Assembly (NCBI GenBank): GCA_049698215.1
Contig: JBAVXH010000151.1
Span: 1 to 20,631 of the forward strand
Direction: 5' to 3'
Source of the DNA: PALSA-894 sp049698215
Lineage (GTDB): Bacteria; Pseudomonadota; Alphaproteobacteria; Rhizobiales; Xanthobacteraceae
Length of the DNA stretch: 20,631 nt
Each line of letters begins with the position of its first letter. The stretch's first letter is position 1. The notes under the pieces are model-generated. The model ran no database searches. It was not told where the DNA came from and saw nothing but the letters and a program-made list of their open reading frames with translations. The translations under genes were made by a program, and so were the position numbers. Below, in pieces: positions 13,502 through 20,430 of this stretch.

Positions 13502-15130
13502 TCAGATCTTGTGGATGTCGCGGTCCTTGGTCTCTGGCAGGAAGATCAGGCACACGATGAAGCTCATCGCCGCCACCACGATCGGATACCAGAGGCCGGA
13601 GTAGATGTTGCCGGTCGCCGCAACGATGGCGAAGACCGTTGCGGGCAGGAAGCCGCCGAACCAGCCGTTGCCGATGTGATAGGGCAGCGACATGCCGCTG
13701 TAGCGGATGCGGGTCGGGAACAGCTCCACCAGGAACGCGGCGATCGGCGCGTACACCATCGTGACGTAGATCACGAGGATGGTCAGCAGCAGCACCGTCA
13801 TCGGGGTGTTGATCTGCTTCGGATCAGCCGATGCCGGGTAGCCGTGCTTGGTGATCGCTTCGTTGAGGTTCTTCACGAAGTCCGGCGTGCCGGCAGTGTA
13901 GCTGTCGCTGCCGACCTTCACCACCACGGGCGCGCCCGCGGCCGCCGACTCGTTGTTGTAGTTCACCGAGCGCGTGACCAGCGTCGACTTCGCGACGTCG
14001 CACGGCTTGGTGTACACCTCGGTGCCGGTCAGCTTGAGCTGGAACGAGCACTGCGCCGGGTCCGCCACGACCGTCACCGGCGATTCGGCGAGCGCCTTCT
14101 CGAGCGCCGGGTTGGCGAAGTGCGTAATGCCCTGGAAGATCGGGAAGTAGGTCACCACCGCAAGCAGGAAGCCCGCCATCATGATCGGCTTGCGGCCGAT
14201 CTTGTCGGAGAGCCAGCCGAAGACGATGAAGAACGGCGTTCCGATCGCGAGCGCGATCACGATCATGATCTGCGCATCGACCGCGGGCACCTTGATGGTC
14301 TGGGTGAGGAAAAACAGCGCGTAGAACTGCCCCGCATACCACACCACGGCCTCGCCGGCGGTGGCGCCGAGCAGCGCGAGGATCGCGATCTTGGCGTTCG
14401 CCCAGTTGCCGAACGCTTCCTTGAGCGGCGCCTTGGATTGCGTGCCTTCGTCCTTCATCCGCTGGAACGCGGGCGACTCGGCGAGCTGCAGCCGGATCCA
14501 GATCGAGACGCCGAGCAGGATCACCGAGAGCAGGAACGGAATGCGCCAGCCCCAGTCGTTGAAGGCGGCTTCGCCCATCGCGGTGCGGATGCCGAGAATG
14601 ACCAGCAGCGCCATGAACAGGCCGAGCGTCGCGGTGGTCTGGATCCACGAGGTGTAGAGGCCGCGCTTGCCCTGCGGCGCATGCTCGGCGACGTAGGTCG
14701 CCGCGCCGCCGTACTCGCCGCCGAGCGCGAGGCCTTGCAGGAGGCGCAGCACGATCAGCAGGATCGGAGCCAGGATGCCGATCGACGCGTAGGTCGGCAG
14801 CACGCCGATCAGGAACGTGCCGATGCCCATCAGCGTCATGGTGACGAGGAAGGTGTATTTGCGGCCGACGAGATCGCCGAGGCGGCCGAACACCAGTGCG
14901 CCGAACGGGCGGACTGCGAAGCCGGCCGCGAAGGCGAGCAGCGTAAAGATGAAGGCGGCGTTCGGCGCAACGCCGGAGAAGAACTTGCTGGCGAGAATCG
15001 CGCCGAGCGTGCCGTAGATGTAGAAATCGTACCACTCGAACACGGTGCCGAGCGACGACGCGAAAATCACGAGACCGTCGTTCTGTTTTTTTGCAACGAC
15101 TCTGCGGTCGTCGACTGTGGTGGTCGCCAT
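13502..15130 (-). CDS. MFS transporter, metabolite:H+ symporter (MHS) family
   Basis: A 542-residue inner-membrane transporter of the MHS group (relatives of ProP, KgtP, ShiA), which import organic acids or compatible solutes with protons. It shows SSLGTVFEWYDFYIYG in helix 1, the MFS loop motif GRLGDLVGRK at 82-91, LRLLQGLALGGEYGGAATYVAEHAP in the region of helices 4-5, a second copy of the loop motif (GWLSDKIGRK, 305-314), and ETKDRDIH at the end. Typical members have about 430-450 residues. Here an extra hydrophilic stretch of roughly 105 residues (about 338-443, with Cys361 and Cys377) lies between two C-terminal-half helices. ATG 15130 places the first motif at the usual distance. Substrate unknown; the gene stands alone. 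Confidence 0.93.
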   Translation of the reverse strand: MATTTVDDRRVVAKKQNDGLVIFASSLGTVFEWYDFYIYGTLGAILASKFFSGVAPNAAFIFTLLAFAAGFAVRPFGALVFGRLGDLVGRKYTFLVTMTLMGIGTFLIGVLPTYASIGILAPILLIVLRLLQGLALGGEYGGAATYVAEHAPQGKRGLYTSWIQTTATLGLFMALLVILGIRTAMGEAAFNDWGWRIPFLLSVILLGVSIWIRLQLAESPAFQRMKDEGTQSKAPLKEAFGNWANAKIAILALLGATAGEAVVWYAGQFYALFFLTQTIKVPAVDAQIMIVIALAIGTPFFIVFGWLSDKIGRKPIMMAGFLLAVVTYFPIFQGITHFANPALEKALAESPVTVVADPAQCSFQLKLTGTEVYTKPCDVAKSTLVTRSVNYNNESAAAGAPVVVKVGSDSYTAGTPDFVKNLNEAITKHGYPASADPKQINTPMTVLLLTILVIYVTMVYAPIAAFLVELFPTRIRYSGMSLPYHIGNGWFGGFLPATVFAIVAATGNIYSGLWYPIVVAAMSFIVCLIFLPETKDRDIHKI

Positions 15131-15593
15131 AAAGTGCCCCTGAGGTTGTTTCCCGGCGCAACAGCAGACGCGGAACGGCCCGCGATCGGCTGTGCTCAAG
15201 GGTGGCGTAGCTAGGGCGCGCTACGCTGTCTTTGCACCACTGGTCTTACGTCGAAGGTCTAACGTCCAGCGGCTAATCGCCTGACACTACAGACAAAATT
15301 TACCAGAGCGCGCTGCCGATCGGCGCGATGCTGTGCGTGGCGCGAGGCACATCAATTGGTCGAATACGATGGCTTGCCGACGTGCCAATCTTGCGGCGAA
15401 AGCATCTTTCCATCGTCATCGTCCGCGATCCCACCGTCGTCATCGCCCGCGAAAGCGGGCGACCCAGTAAACGCAATTCTCTTGATCGAGCCGATGCCGA
15501 TGGTCCGGCGTGTACTGGGTCCCGGCTCGCGCGCAGCTGCGCAGCGCTTGGCCGGGATGACGAAGGAGAGGCGACGGCGCGGAACTTCTGCGT
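15131..15593. other. Non-coding stretch with composite repeat
   Basis: No supported gene in these 463 nt. The part next to 15130 should hold the promoter of the MFS transporter. The part from 15437 to 15563 is a dispersed composite repeat. The rest (15180-15430) shows nothing I can name. Confidence 0.6.
15437..15563. repeat. Composite palindromic repeat (127 bp)
   Basis: It opens with TCGTCATCGCCCGC, a GAAA loop and GCGGGCGACCCAGTA. It closes with TACTGGGTCCCGGCTCG, an inner GCGCGCAGCTGCGC palindrome, and GGCCGGGATGACGA. The outer ends are inverted (TCGTCAT with ATGACGA; TACTGGGT with ACCCAGTA). It shares its right half with the copies at 166 and 6700 and its hairpin type with 7870-7957. Confidence 0.75.
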
Positions 15594-15857
15594 TCACAGC
15601 AGCATCTGCGCGCGGTCGATCATCATGATGAGCCAGTCCGCGGCTTCGAGCACCGCGGCGCGCTGCACCAGCGAGGCCTTGCGGAATGTCGTGTTGAGCA
15701 GCGTGCGCGCACGCCCGAGCGCGGGATGTGGCGAGCCTGTCGCGGCAAGCACGGCCAGGCGCGCCATGAGCTCCTCGCGGCGCTTCTCGAGATCGTCATA
15801 GCGCGCCCGAAAGGTGGCGGCGCGCGGGTTGCGCGGTGCGGGCTGGCGTGGCGGCAT
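15594..15857 (-). CDS. Small helical protein of unknown function
   Basis: An 87-residue basic, helix-rich protein: a Pro/Arg N-terminal tail, then FRARYDDLEKRREELMARLAVLAA, likely a helix or coiled coil, and a second helical part (FRKASLVQRAAVLEAADWLIMMIDRAQMLL). No signal peptide or membrane helix is evident. I do not recognise a family. The ATG at 15857 is taken since GGATCC-like spacing upstream is weak for any start and this one begins the sustained coding character. Two strong stem-loops (15874-15942 and 15964-16029) lie in what would be its 5' leader, beginning 16 nt before the start codon. On the other side its end abuts a dispersed repeat. Confidence 0.6.
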   Translation of the reverse strand: MPPRQPAPRNPRAATFRARYDDLEKRREELMARLAVLAATGSPHPALGRARTLLNTTFRKASLVQRAAVLEAADWLIMMIDRAQMLL

Positions 15858-15873
15858 GAGTCGCGGATCCCCA

Positions 15874-15942
15874 GTGTCCCGATTCCGAAGTTCGCCCTAC
15901 CTTGCAGCATGCTCCGATGCGAACTTCGGAATCGAAGGACAC
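15874..15942. repeat. Inverted repeat 1 (GAAGTTCGC core)
   Basis: Left arm 15874-15895 (GTGTCC then CGATTCCGAAGTTCGC) pairs with right arm 15919-15942. The match is perfect over 22 bases except that the right arm carries two extra bases (AA on the plus strand) between the 16-bp core and the outer 6 bp. The loop is 23 nt. The core ends in GAAGTTCGC/GCGAACTTC, shared with the next stem-loop. Confidence 0.85.
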
Positions 15943-15963
15943 TACCAACTTTACGAATCTATT

Positions 15964-16029
15964 GCCCTTTGAACCTGAAGTTCGCAACCGTGTCGGCAGC
16001 TTGGTGAGTGCGAACTTCAGGTTCAGGGC
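15964..16029. repeat. Inverted repeat 2 (GAAGTTCGC core)
   Basis: Left arm 15964-15986 (GCCCTTTGAACCTGAAGTTC plus GCA) pairs with right arm 16009-16029 (TGCGAACTTCAGGTTCAGGG plus C). The left arm has two extra T bases, the mirror image of the bulge in the first stem-loop. The loop is 22 nt. The inner arms are related in sequence to those of the first stem-loop, but the middle bases differ in a compensated way. Confidence 0.85.
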
Positions 16030-16231
16030 CCTAGTCCGGCGTTAAGATATGACGCGTGCCACGGCGCGCGGCGGTAACGCAATGCTGCAAAAGGCGAAGC
16101 CGGCGCGAATTGCGTGATCGGCGCGACGCGCAATTAATGTTACCGAGGGATTTCAGGCGCGCGTTAACCGCTTCCCGTCGGCACTTTCGTTATTGAGAAA
16201 GTTGAGTTTCACGGAAGTGCACTGGAATTTT

Positions 16232-16657
16232 ATGCGCGTTGCTCTTGTTCTCACCGCTGTTTGCGCCGCGATGGTGGCGGCGCCGGCGCGCGCGCAGACC
16301 GGACCGGTGATCGCAATTCCCGGCAAGTTCGGAGTCCCGGTCATCATGAACGGTGTGATCGTCGATGGCGCGGTGATCTGGGGCGACTGGGGCTTGGCGC
16401 GTCCGACCCATGGCGTCGTCGTCGATGGATTGGTCGAGTTCGCCGCGCCGCCCTACGACTCGCGCAGCTACTATCCGCAGAGCGGACGCAAGCCGCGCCT
16501 CGGCCGCCAGGAAGTCGAGCCGAAGCATCATCGTCCGCGTCCGACAAACTTCCGGCGCGACTGGTCAACCCAGTCGGACTTCAGTCAGCCGGTCACCCAA
16601 TATCCGCCGTATGATCCGCCGCCGGTCATTCTGGCGCCGCGTGGGCGGCGTTTTTGA
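16232..16657 (+). CDS. Secreted protein of unknown function
   Basis: A 141-residue protein with a signal peptide of about 22 residues (VALVLTAVCAAMVAAPARAQ). The mature N-terminal part repeats a beta-like pattern rich in Val, Ile and Gly (GPVIAIPGKFGVPVIMNGVIVDGAVIWGDWG, HGVVVDGLVEF). The rest is Pro-, Arg- and Tyr-rich and disordered-looking (YYPQSGRKPRLG, HHRPRPTNFRRD, QYPPYDPPPVILAP). Such proteins are common in the Bradyrhizobium group but have no known role. A TTG at 16193 is an alternative start; ATG 16232 gives a proper signal peptide. It lies 72 nt before the Gly/Tyr-rich protein gene on the same strand. Confidence 0.72.
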   Translation: MRVALVLTAVCAAMVAAPARAQTGPVIAIPGKFGVPVIMNGVIVDGAVIWGDWGLARPTHGVVVDGLVEFAAPPYDSRSYYPQSGRKPRLGRQEVEPKHHRPRPTNFRRDWSTQSDFSQPVTQYPPYDPPPVILAPRGRRF

Positions 16658-16729
16658 AACAGGAGTTTGAGGTCGAGAAGCCTCATGACCAAGGCTCGCC
16701 GAGCCGAGTGTAACAGGGAGCGTAAAACA

Positions 16730-17452
16730 ATGACTGGACGTCCCGTCCGACTACTCACTGCCGCCGCATTCGCGGCGGCGGCGAGCCTGCTGTCTGTCTC
16801 TTCCGCATCCGCTTGCTACAGCGGTTGCGGCTTCGGTTATGCGGCGCCGATCTACTCGGCGCCGGTCGCTTACAGCGTCTCGTACGCGGCGCCCGTTTCT
16901 TACGGGGGCTGCGCCAATCCCTGCGGTGGCGGTTACGGCTACGGCGGCTACGCGTCGCCGATGTATGTCGTGAACCAGGGCCCGGCCTATGACGCGCCGG
17001 TGATCGGCACGCCGGCGCCGTCCTACGGCTACGGCGGTGGCTATCCCTACGTCGGCGGCGGTTATGGCGGCGGCTACGCCGGTTATGGCGGCGGCTACGG
17101 CTACGGCGGTGGTTACGGTGGTTACGGCTATCGCGGCTTGGGCTACCGGGGCCTTGGTTATGGCGGCCTGGGTTATCGCGGCGGCTACGGCTACCGTGCC
17201 GGCTGGGGTTACCGAGGCGGCCTCGGCTATCGTGGCGGCTTGGGTTATCGCGGTGGTTTGGGCTATCGCGGTGGTTGGGGCATGGGCCGCGTTGGCTACG
17301 GCGGTGTGGGCCGCGTTGGCTACGGCGGTGTGGGCCGCGTCGGGTACGGCGGTGTGGGCCGTGTCGGCTACGGCGGTGTGGGCCGTGTCGGTTACGGCGG
17401 CATGCGTGCTGGTTCCGTGCACCCGATGGGCCGTGGCGGCTGGCGCCGCTAA
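16730..17452 (+). CDS. Secreted Gly/Tyr-rich repeat protein
   Basis: A 240-residue protein with a signal peptide (about 1-28, ending SSASA) and a mature part dominated by Gly and Tyr. Four cysteines lie early (29, 33, 61, 65). From about 100 on it is made of short repeats: GYGGG units (100-133), GYRGL/GYRGG units (133-183), and five perfect or near-perfect copies of GRVGYGGV (186-225). The C-terminus is basic (GRGGWRR). Low-complexity Gly/Tyr proteins of this type occur at cell surfaces or spores; the role here is unknown and the repeats suggest an extended, sticky structure. GGGAG precedes the ATG at 16730. A hairpin terminator follows. Confidence 0.85.
   Translation: MTGRPVRLLTAAAFAAAASLLSVSSASACYSGCGFGYAAPIYSAPVAYSVSYAAPVSYGGCANPCGGGYGYGGYASPMYVVNQGPAYDAPVIGTPAPSYGYGGGYPYVGGGYGGGYAGYGGGYGYGGGYGGYGYRGLGYRGLGYGGLGYRGGYGYRAGWGYRGGLGYRGGLGYRGGLGYRGGWGMGRVGYGGVGRVGYGGVGRVGYGGVGRVGYGGVGRVGYGGMRAGSVHPMGRGGWRR
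17285..17404 (+). repeat. Five 24-bp tandem repeats within the Gly/Tyr-rich gene
   Basis: Units begin at 17285, 17309, 17333, 17357 and 17381; each encodes GRVGYGGV, the last ending in Met. Units 1 and 2 are identical; others differ by silent changes. Copy number could vary by slippage in multiples of eight codons without shifting the frame. Confidence 0.9.
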
Positions 17453-17482
17453 CAGCACCAGGCAATTCGCGAATTGATACAT

Positions 17483-17512
17483 GCGGCGGGCTTCGGCCCG
17501 CCGCTTGCGTTT
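17483..17512 (+). terminator. Intrinsic terminator after the Gly/Tyr-rich gene
   Basis: GCGGCGGGC (17483-17491), TTCG tetraloop, GCCCGCCGC (17496-17504), then TTGCGTTTT. A perfect 9-bp GC stem with a T-rich tail on the plus strand. It lies between two convergent genes and may stop both. Confidence 0.85.
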
Positions 17513-18343
17513 TCAGGACTTCTGCAGCTGTTGCGTGGCCGCGTAGAGCGCGACGGCCGCGGCATTCGACACGTTGAGGCTCTTGAGCACGCCTGGCAAC
17601 TCGAGCCGCGCGCGGATATCGCAGGTCTCGCGCGTCAGCGCGCGCAGGCCCTTGCCCTCCGCGCCGAGCACGAGTGCGAGCGGCTCGCGCAAGCTTGCCG
17701 CCGCGAGATCGGTCTCGCCTTCGCTGTCGAGCCCGACGGTGAGGTAGCCGCGCGCCTTCATCTCGCTGAGCGCGTGCGCCAGATTTTGCACCGTCACGAT
17801 CGGCACGAGATCGAGCGCGCCGGATGCGGACTTCGCGAGCACGCCGGTTGCCTCCGGCGAATGCCGCGCGGTGGTGACGATCGCCGTCACGCCGAACGCT
17901 GCCGCGGAGCGCAGGATCGCGCCGACGTTATGCGGGTCGGTGATCTGGTCGAGCACCAGAACGGTGCCTTCATCAATCAGGTCTTCAAGCTCAAGCGCGG
18001 GGAGGGGCTCGGCCTCCACCAGCAGGCCGTTATGTACGGCATCGGGCGAGAGCCGCGCCGCGATCGCGTCCGGCCGCACGATCTCCGGCTGCACCGGAAG
18101 GGTGAGCCGTTCGTCGGCGAGACGGCGCGCGGCATTCTCGGTCGCAACAATTTTGCGCACCTTGCGGCGCGGGTTGGCGAGGGCGGCCGCGACCGTGTGC
18201 CAGCCGTAAAGGATCGCGACGCCGTCCTCGATCTTCGGGCGCACCGGCTTCGGCTTCGGCGCGAAGCGGCTCTTGTCCTTCGGCGCGCGTCGTTCGCCCG
18301 GGCGCCGATGCGTCTGTTTTGGGTCCCAGGGTTTCTTCGGCAT
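17513..18343 (-). CDS. rlmB: 23S rRNA (guanosine(2251)-2'-O)-methyltransferase RlmB
   Basis: A 276-residue SPOUT (TrmH-type) methyltransferase that uses S-adenosylmethionine to 2'-O-methylate a guanosine of 23S rRNA in the large-subunit P-loop. The N-terminal 40 residues are a basic tail. Then comes the small substrate-binding domain (ILYGWHTVAAALANPRR, residues 44-60) and the catalytic knot with motif 1 (LDQITDPHNVGAILRSAAAFG, 131-151, including Asn139 and Arg145), motif 2 (LVLGAEGKGLRAL, 224-236) and motif 3 (LPGVLKSLNVSNAAAVALY, 249-267). All key residues are present. Related enzymes modify tRNA, but the N-terminal domain and motif 3 fit RlmB best. It stands alone, converging on the Gly/Tyr-rich gene. 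Confidence 0.92.
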   Translation of the reverse strand: MPKKPWDPKQTHRRPGERRAPKDKSRFAPKPKPVRPKIEDGVAILYGWHTVAAALANPRRKVRKIVATENAARRLADERLTLPVQPEIVRPDAIAARLSPDAVHNGLLVEAEPLPALELEDLIDEGTVLVLDQITDPHNVGAILRSAAAFGVTAIVTTARHSPEATGVLAKSASGALDLVPIVTVQNLAHALSEMKARGYLTVGLDSEGETDLAAASLREPLALVLGAEGKGLRALTRETCDIRARLELPGVLKSLNVSNAAAVALYAATQQLQKS

Positions 18344-18456
18344 GGCGGTGATGTGTCACGGTCCGGCCTCGCGGGCAAATGGTCCGCCGGACGGGGATTC
18401 AAGGAACAAACCGCGGGCTTGCACGGTTTCCTGCCATCTCACCATCGAGGAACGTC

Positions 18457-18720
18457 ATGGCAAGCAATTTGGCGACAGATTACGAAGCAAAGCTCGACGA
18501 CATCACGCGGCGTGGCGTCTCCGCCATCCGCAGCACGCATGAAAAGGTGGACAGCGCGATCTCGAACACGGCCGATGCGGCGCGCGGAGCCGTGGACGGA
18601 ATGGAGAGGGTCCAGAACAGCGTGAGCGGCGCGATCCTCCATTCGATCAAGGTCCGGCCCTACACCACGCTGGCGATCGCCGGGCTGATCGGGTTCGCCT
18701 ACGGCGCGTTGCGCCGCTGA
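18457..18720 (+). CDS. DUF883/ElaB-YqjD-like membrane-anchored protein
   Basis: An 87-residue protein: a helical, Ala-rich charged part (ITRRGVSAIRSTHEKVDSAISNTADAARGAVDGMERV) and one C-terminal membrane helix (YTTLAIAGLIGFAYGAL) preceded by KVRP and ending in two Arg. This tail-anchored layout matches the ElaB/YqjD/DUF883 group, whose E. coli members sit in the inner membrane and bind ribosomes in stationary phase. Whether this one does so is unknown. The start is set by GAGGAA just before ATG 18457. It is divergent from rlmB. Confidence 0.8.
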   Translation: MASNLATDYEAKLDDITRRGVSAIRSTHEKVDSAISNTADAARGAVDGMERVQNSVSGAILHSIKVRPYTTLAIAGLIGFAYGALRR

Positions 18721-18818
18721 GCGTCGGGCGAGGAGGGGCCTCAAGGCCACGCGCCTGCCGATGGCAATTCGGCGCCAGCAGGTCTAGGGTCTATCTGCCG
18801 TTGAGATTGGGGGAAGAT

Positions 18819-19040
18819 ATGAGCCTGATCACCGCCGCATTCCTGGCCACGGGCCTGCTCGTTCCGGCCGATGCCAGTCCGCCGCCGCAGCGCCAGAACC
18901 TGGCGCTCAACCCGCAGCCCGAGCCGCCTGGCAAAGCGAAGATCAAGCGTATTTACACCGGCGGGCCGGACTCGCGGCGCGACAAGGTCCTCAAGCAGAA
19001 ACAGCCGACGAAGCAGATCGCTCCGGCGACGAAGTACTAG
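18819..19040 (+). CDS. Small exported 'NPQPEPP'-motif protein
   Basis: A 73-residue protein with a short N-terminal hydrophobic stretch (LITAAFLATGLLVPADA), likely a signal peptide, then QNLALNPQPEPPGK, a motif I recognise from many small proteins of Bradyrhizobium relatives, and a basic tail (RRDKVLKQKQPTKQ). No function is known for the motif. GGGGGAAG precedes the ATG at 18819, which supports this start. It is followed by a palindromic repeat and then the convergent enoyl-CoA hydratase gene. Confidence 0.75.
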   Translation: MSLITAAFLATGLLVPADASPPPQRQNLALNPQPEPPGKAKIKRIYTGGPDSRRDKVLKQKQPTKQIAPATKY

Positions 19041-19043
19041 GAG

Positions 19044-19088
19044 GCATGATCCCGAAAAGTGGGTACCGGTTTTCGGACAAGATCATGC
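19044..19088. repeat. Palindromic repeat, GCATGATC...GATCATGC type
   Basis: A 45-bp imperfect palindrome: GCATGATC (19044-19051) with GATCATGC (19081-19088), and inside CCGAAAA with TTTTCGG around GTGGGTACCGG. This is a widespread Rhizobiales intergenic repeat. It lies between two convergent genes and may stop both transcripts, although no U-run is seen. Confidence 0.85.
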
Positions 19089-19106
19089 CCAAACAATCGG
19101 ATCGCC

Positions 19107-19877
19107 TTAGCGGCGCCGCTTCGTGAACGCTGCCATCATGTCCGCCGGTTCGTCGGTCGCGTAAGCTTGCTTGAAGCTTTCAATGCCGGCGCGAACCGCT
19201 TGATCCAAAGTCATATTCTCCCAGTCGCGGATCAGCTTTTTCTGCAGCCGCACGGCCTGCGGTCCGGCGCCGAGCAGCGTATCGAGGCGGGCGTCCACGG
19301 CGGTATCGAGATCGGCTGGCGCAACCACGTATTCCACCAGCCTCCAGGCGAGCGCGGTCGCGGCATCGATGTTTTCGCCGAACAGCAGCAGCTCGCGCGT
19401 GCGGCCCCAGCCGATCAGGCCGGGCAACAGCGCGGCCTCGACCACCGAGGGGATGCCAACCTTCACCTCCGGCATGCCGAACACCGCGTTGGAGGACGCG
19501 ATGCGCAGATCGCAGGCCGCGGCGATCTCGAGGCCGGCGCCGAGCGCATAGCCGTTGACGCGCGCGATCACCGGGACCGGCATCTCGCGCAGCGCATTGC
19601 AGGAGCGATGCACCAGCGTGATGAACGCCTCGGCATGCTCCGCATCAAGCGTTGCCATCTCGAAGATGTCGGCGCCGCCGATGAAGGCCTTGTCGCCCGC
19701 GCCGGTGAGGACGACGGCGCGCAGATCCTCGCGTTTGGCGAGCGCCTCGAGCTCGGCGACGAACGTCAGCATCAGATGGCTGTTCAGCGTGTTGAGCTTG
19801 GCGGCGTTCTGCAGAACAACGCGCGCTACGCTGCCGAGCTTTCGCCCTTCTATGTGCACATCGACGGAGCCAGTCAT
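19107..19877 (-). CDS. Enoyl-CoA hydratase/isomerase (crotonase) family protein
   Basis: A 256-residue crotonase-fold enzyme that would hydrate a trans-2-enoyl-CoA in the cytoplasm. The oxyanion-hole segments are AFIGGADIFEM (64-74) and NGYALGAGLE (108-117). Both catalytic glutamates of true hydratases seem to be kept: Glu117 and Glu137 (in MPEVKVGIPS), 20 apart as in mitochondrial crotonase. The C-terminus has the usual ALAWRLVEYVV and KQAYATDEPADMMAAFTKR stretches. ATG 19877 has a GAGGA site. The frame continues upstream through the antisense of the tRNA-Tyr gene, but that extension is not credible. Fatty-acid or aromatic-acid CoA ester breakdown are both possible. Confidence 0.9.
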   Translation of the reverse strand: MTGSVDVHIEGRKLGSVARVVLQNAAKLNTLNSHLMLTFVAELEALAKREDLRAVVLTGAGDKAFIGGADIFEMATLDAEHAEAFITLVHRSCNALREMPVPVIARVNGYALGAGLEIAAACDLRIASSNAVFGMPEVKVGIPSVVEAALLPGLIGWGRTRELLLFGENIDAATALAWRLVEYVVAPADLDTAVDARLDTLLGAGPQAVRLQKKLIRDWENMTLDQAVRAGIESFKQAYATDEPADMMAAFTKRRR

Positions 19878-20025
19878 GAGATCCTCAGCTTCAGGGGAAC
19901 GCGGGCGGGGCTTTTCCGGTTGACACCCGTGCGAGGCGTCACCATAACACCCGCCCGCGGGAGTTCCGCCGATGAGGCGGACTGCTTGCAATTTGCCTGA
20001 GATTCCATGAGGTTCGACGGCGAGC

Positions 20026-20110
20026 GGGGGAATGTCCCGAGCGGCAAAGGGGGCGGACTGTAAATCCGCTGGCTTAGCCTTCGCAGGTTCGAGTCCTGCT
20101 TCCCCCACCA
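20026..20110 (+). tRNA. tRNA-Tyr (anticodon GTA)
   Basis: Acceptor arm GGGGGAA with TTCCCCC, anticodon stem GCGGA around CTGTAAA with anticodon GTA, a long variable arm as expected for tRNA-Tyr (GGCTTAGCC), a T-arm with GGTTCGAGTCC, and encoded CCA. 85 nt and intact. Confidence 0.97.
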
Positions 20111-20154
20111 CTTTCAGACGGCAGTAATCAGTCTCCGGTAATCGGATGACTGAT

Positions 20155-20228
20155 GCGGGTGTAGCTCAATGGTAGAGCAGAAGCCTTCCAAGCTTACGAC
20201 GAGGGTTCGATTCCCTTCACCCGCTCCA
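20155..20228 (+). tRNA. tRNA-Gly (anticodon TCC)
   Basis: Acceptor arm GCGGGTG with CACCCGC, D-arm GCTC/GAGC, anticodon loop CTTCCAA giving TCC, T-loop TTCGATT, encoded CCA. 74 nt and intact. It starts 44 nt after tRNA-Tyr and is probably cotranscribed with it. Confidence 0.97.
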
Positions 20229-20280
20229 TCCACCTTTCGCCCATTTCCCTAGCGCAATTCTGACTTCGGCTCAGAACATG

Positions 20281-20299
20281 GCTACCTAGACTAGGTAGC
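20281..20299. repeat. Perfect 19-bp palindrome near tRNA-Gly
   Basis: GCTACCTAG, one central A, CTAGGTAGC. A third partial copy, GGTAGCC, follows at 20305-20311. It lies 53 nt after the tRNA-Gly end. It could be a recombinase or regulator site; nothing else indicates which. Confidence 0.7.
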
Positions 20300-20430
20300 T
20301 TTCAGGTAGCCGGCGCTGGCCCTGCGTCCCCTGCCGGCGCGCCTTAACACGTTCATATTGTTCGTCTTTCCGCTCGGCTTCACGGCCGAAGGATGCTTCG
20401 TTGGCCCTCTCACAACCTAGGAGAGTGTCA

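Larger units (their letters stand above)
15858..16231. other. Intergenic stretch with two matched stem-loops
   Basis: No gene is supported here. The stretch separates two divergent genes (87-residue protein on minus, secreted protein on plus) and so should contain both promoters. Its left part holds the two stem-loops listed separately; 16030-16231 shows no structure I can name. Confidence 0.6.

Noticed and set aside
13460..15214. A 584-codon plus-strand frame opposite the MFS transporter
   Set aside because: High-GC antisense frame rich in His, Arg and Asp with no family character; the minus-strand gene is clear.
15964..16029. GAAC/GTTC elements in the second stem-loop as an SOS (LexA) box
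   Set aside because: The alphaproteobacterial box is a direct repeat GTTC-N7-GTTC; here GAAC and GTTC are inverted with a 5-nt spacer and are part of a long hairpin.
17285..17404. Regular 24-bp repeats as a possible CRISPR array
   Set aside because: The units are directly adjacent with no spacers and code for an eight-residue protein repeat in frame.
19878..20111. A 78-residue N-terminal extension of the enoyl-CoA hydratase
   Set aside because: It is translated from the antisense of tRNA-Tyr and spacer DNA; the ATG at 19877 has its own ribosome site and the crotonase fold begins there.
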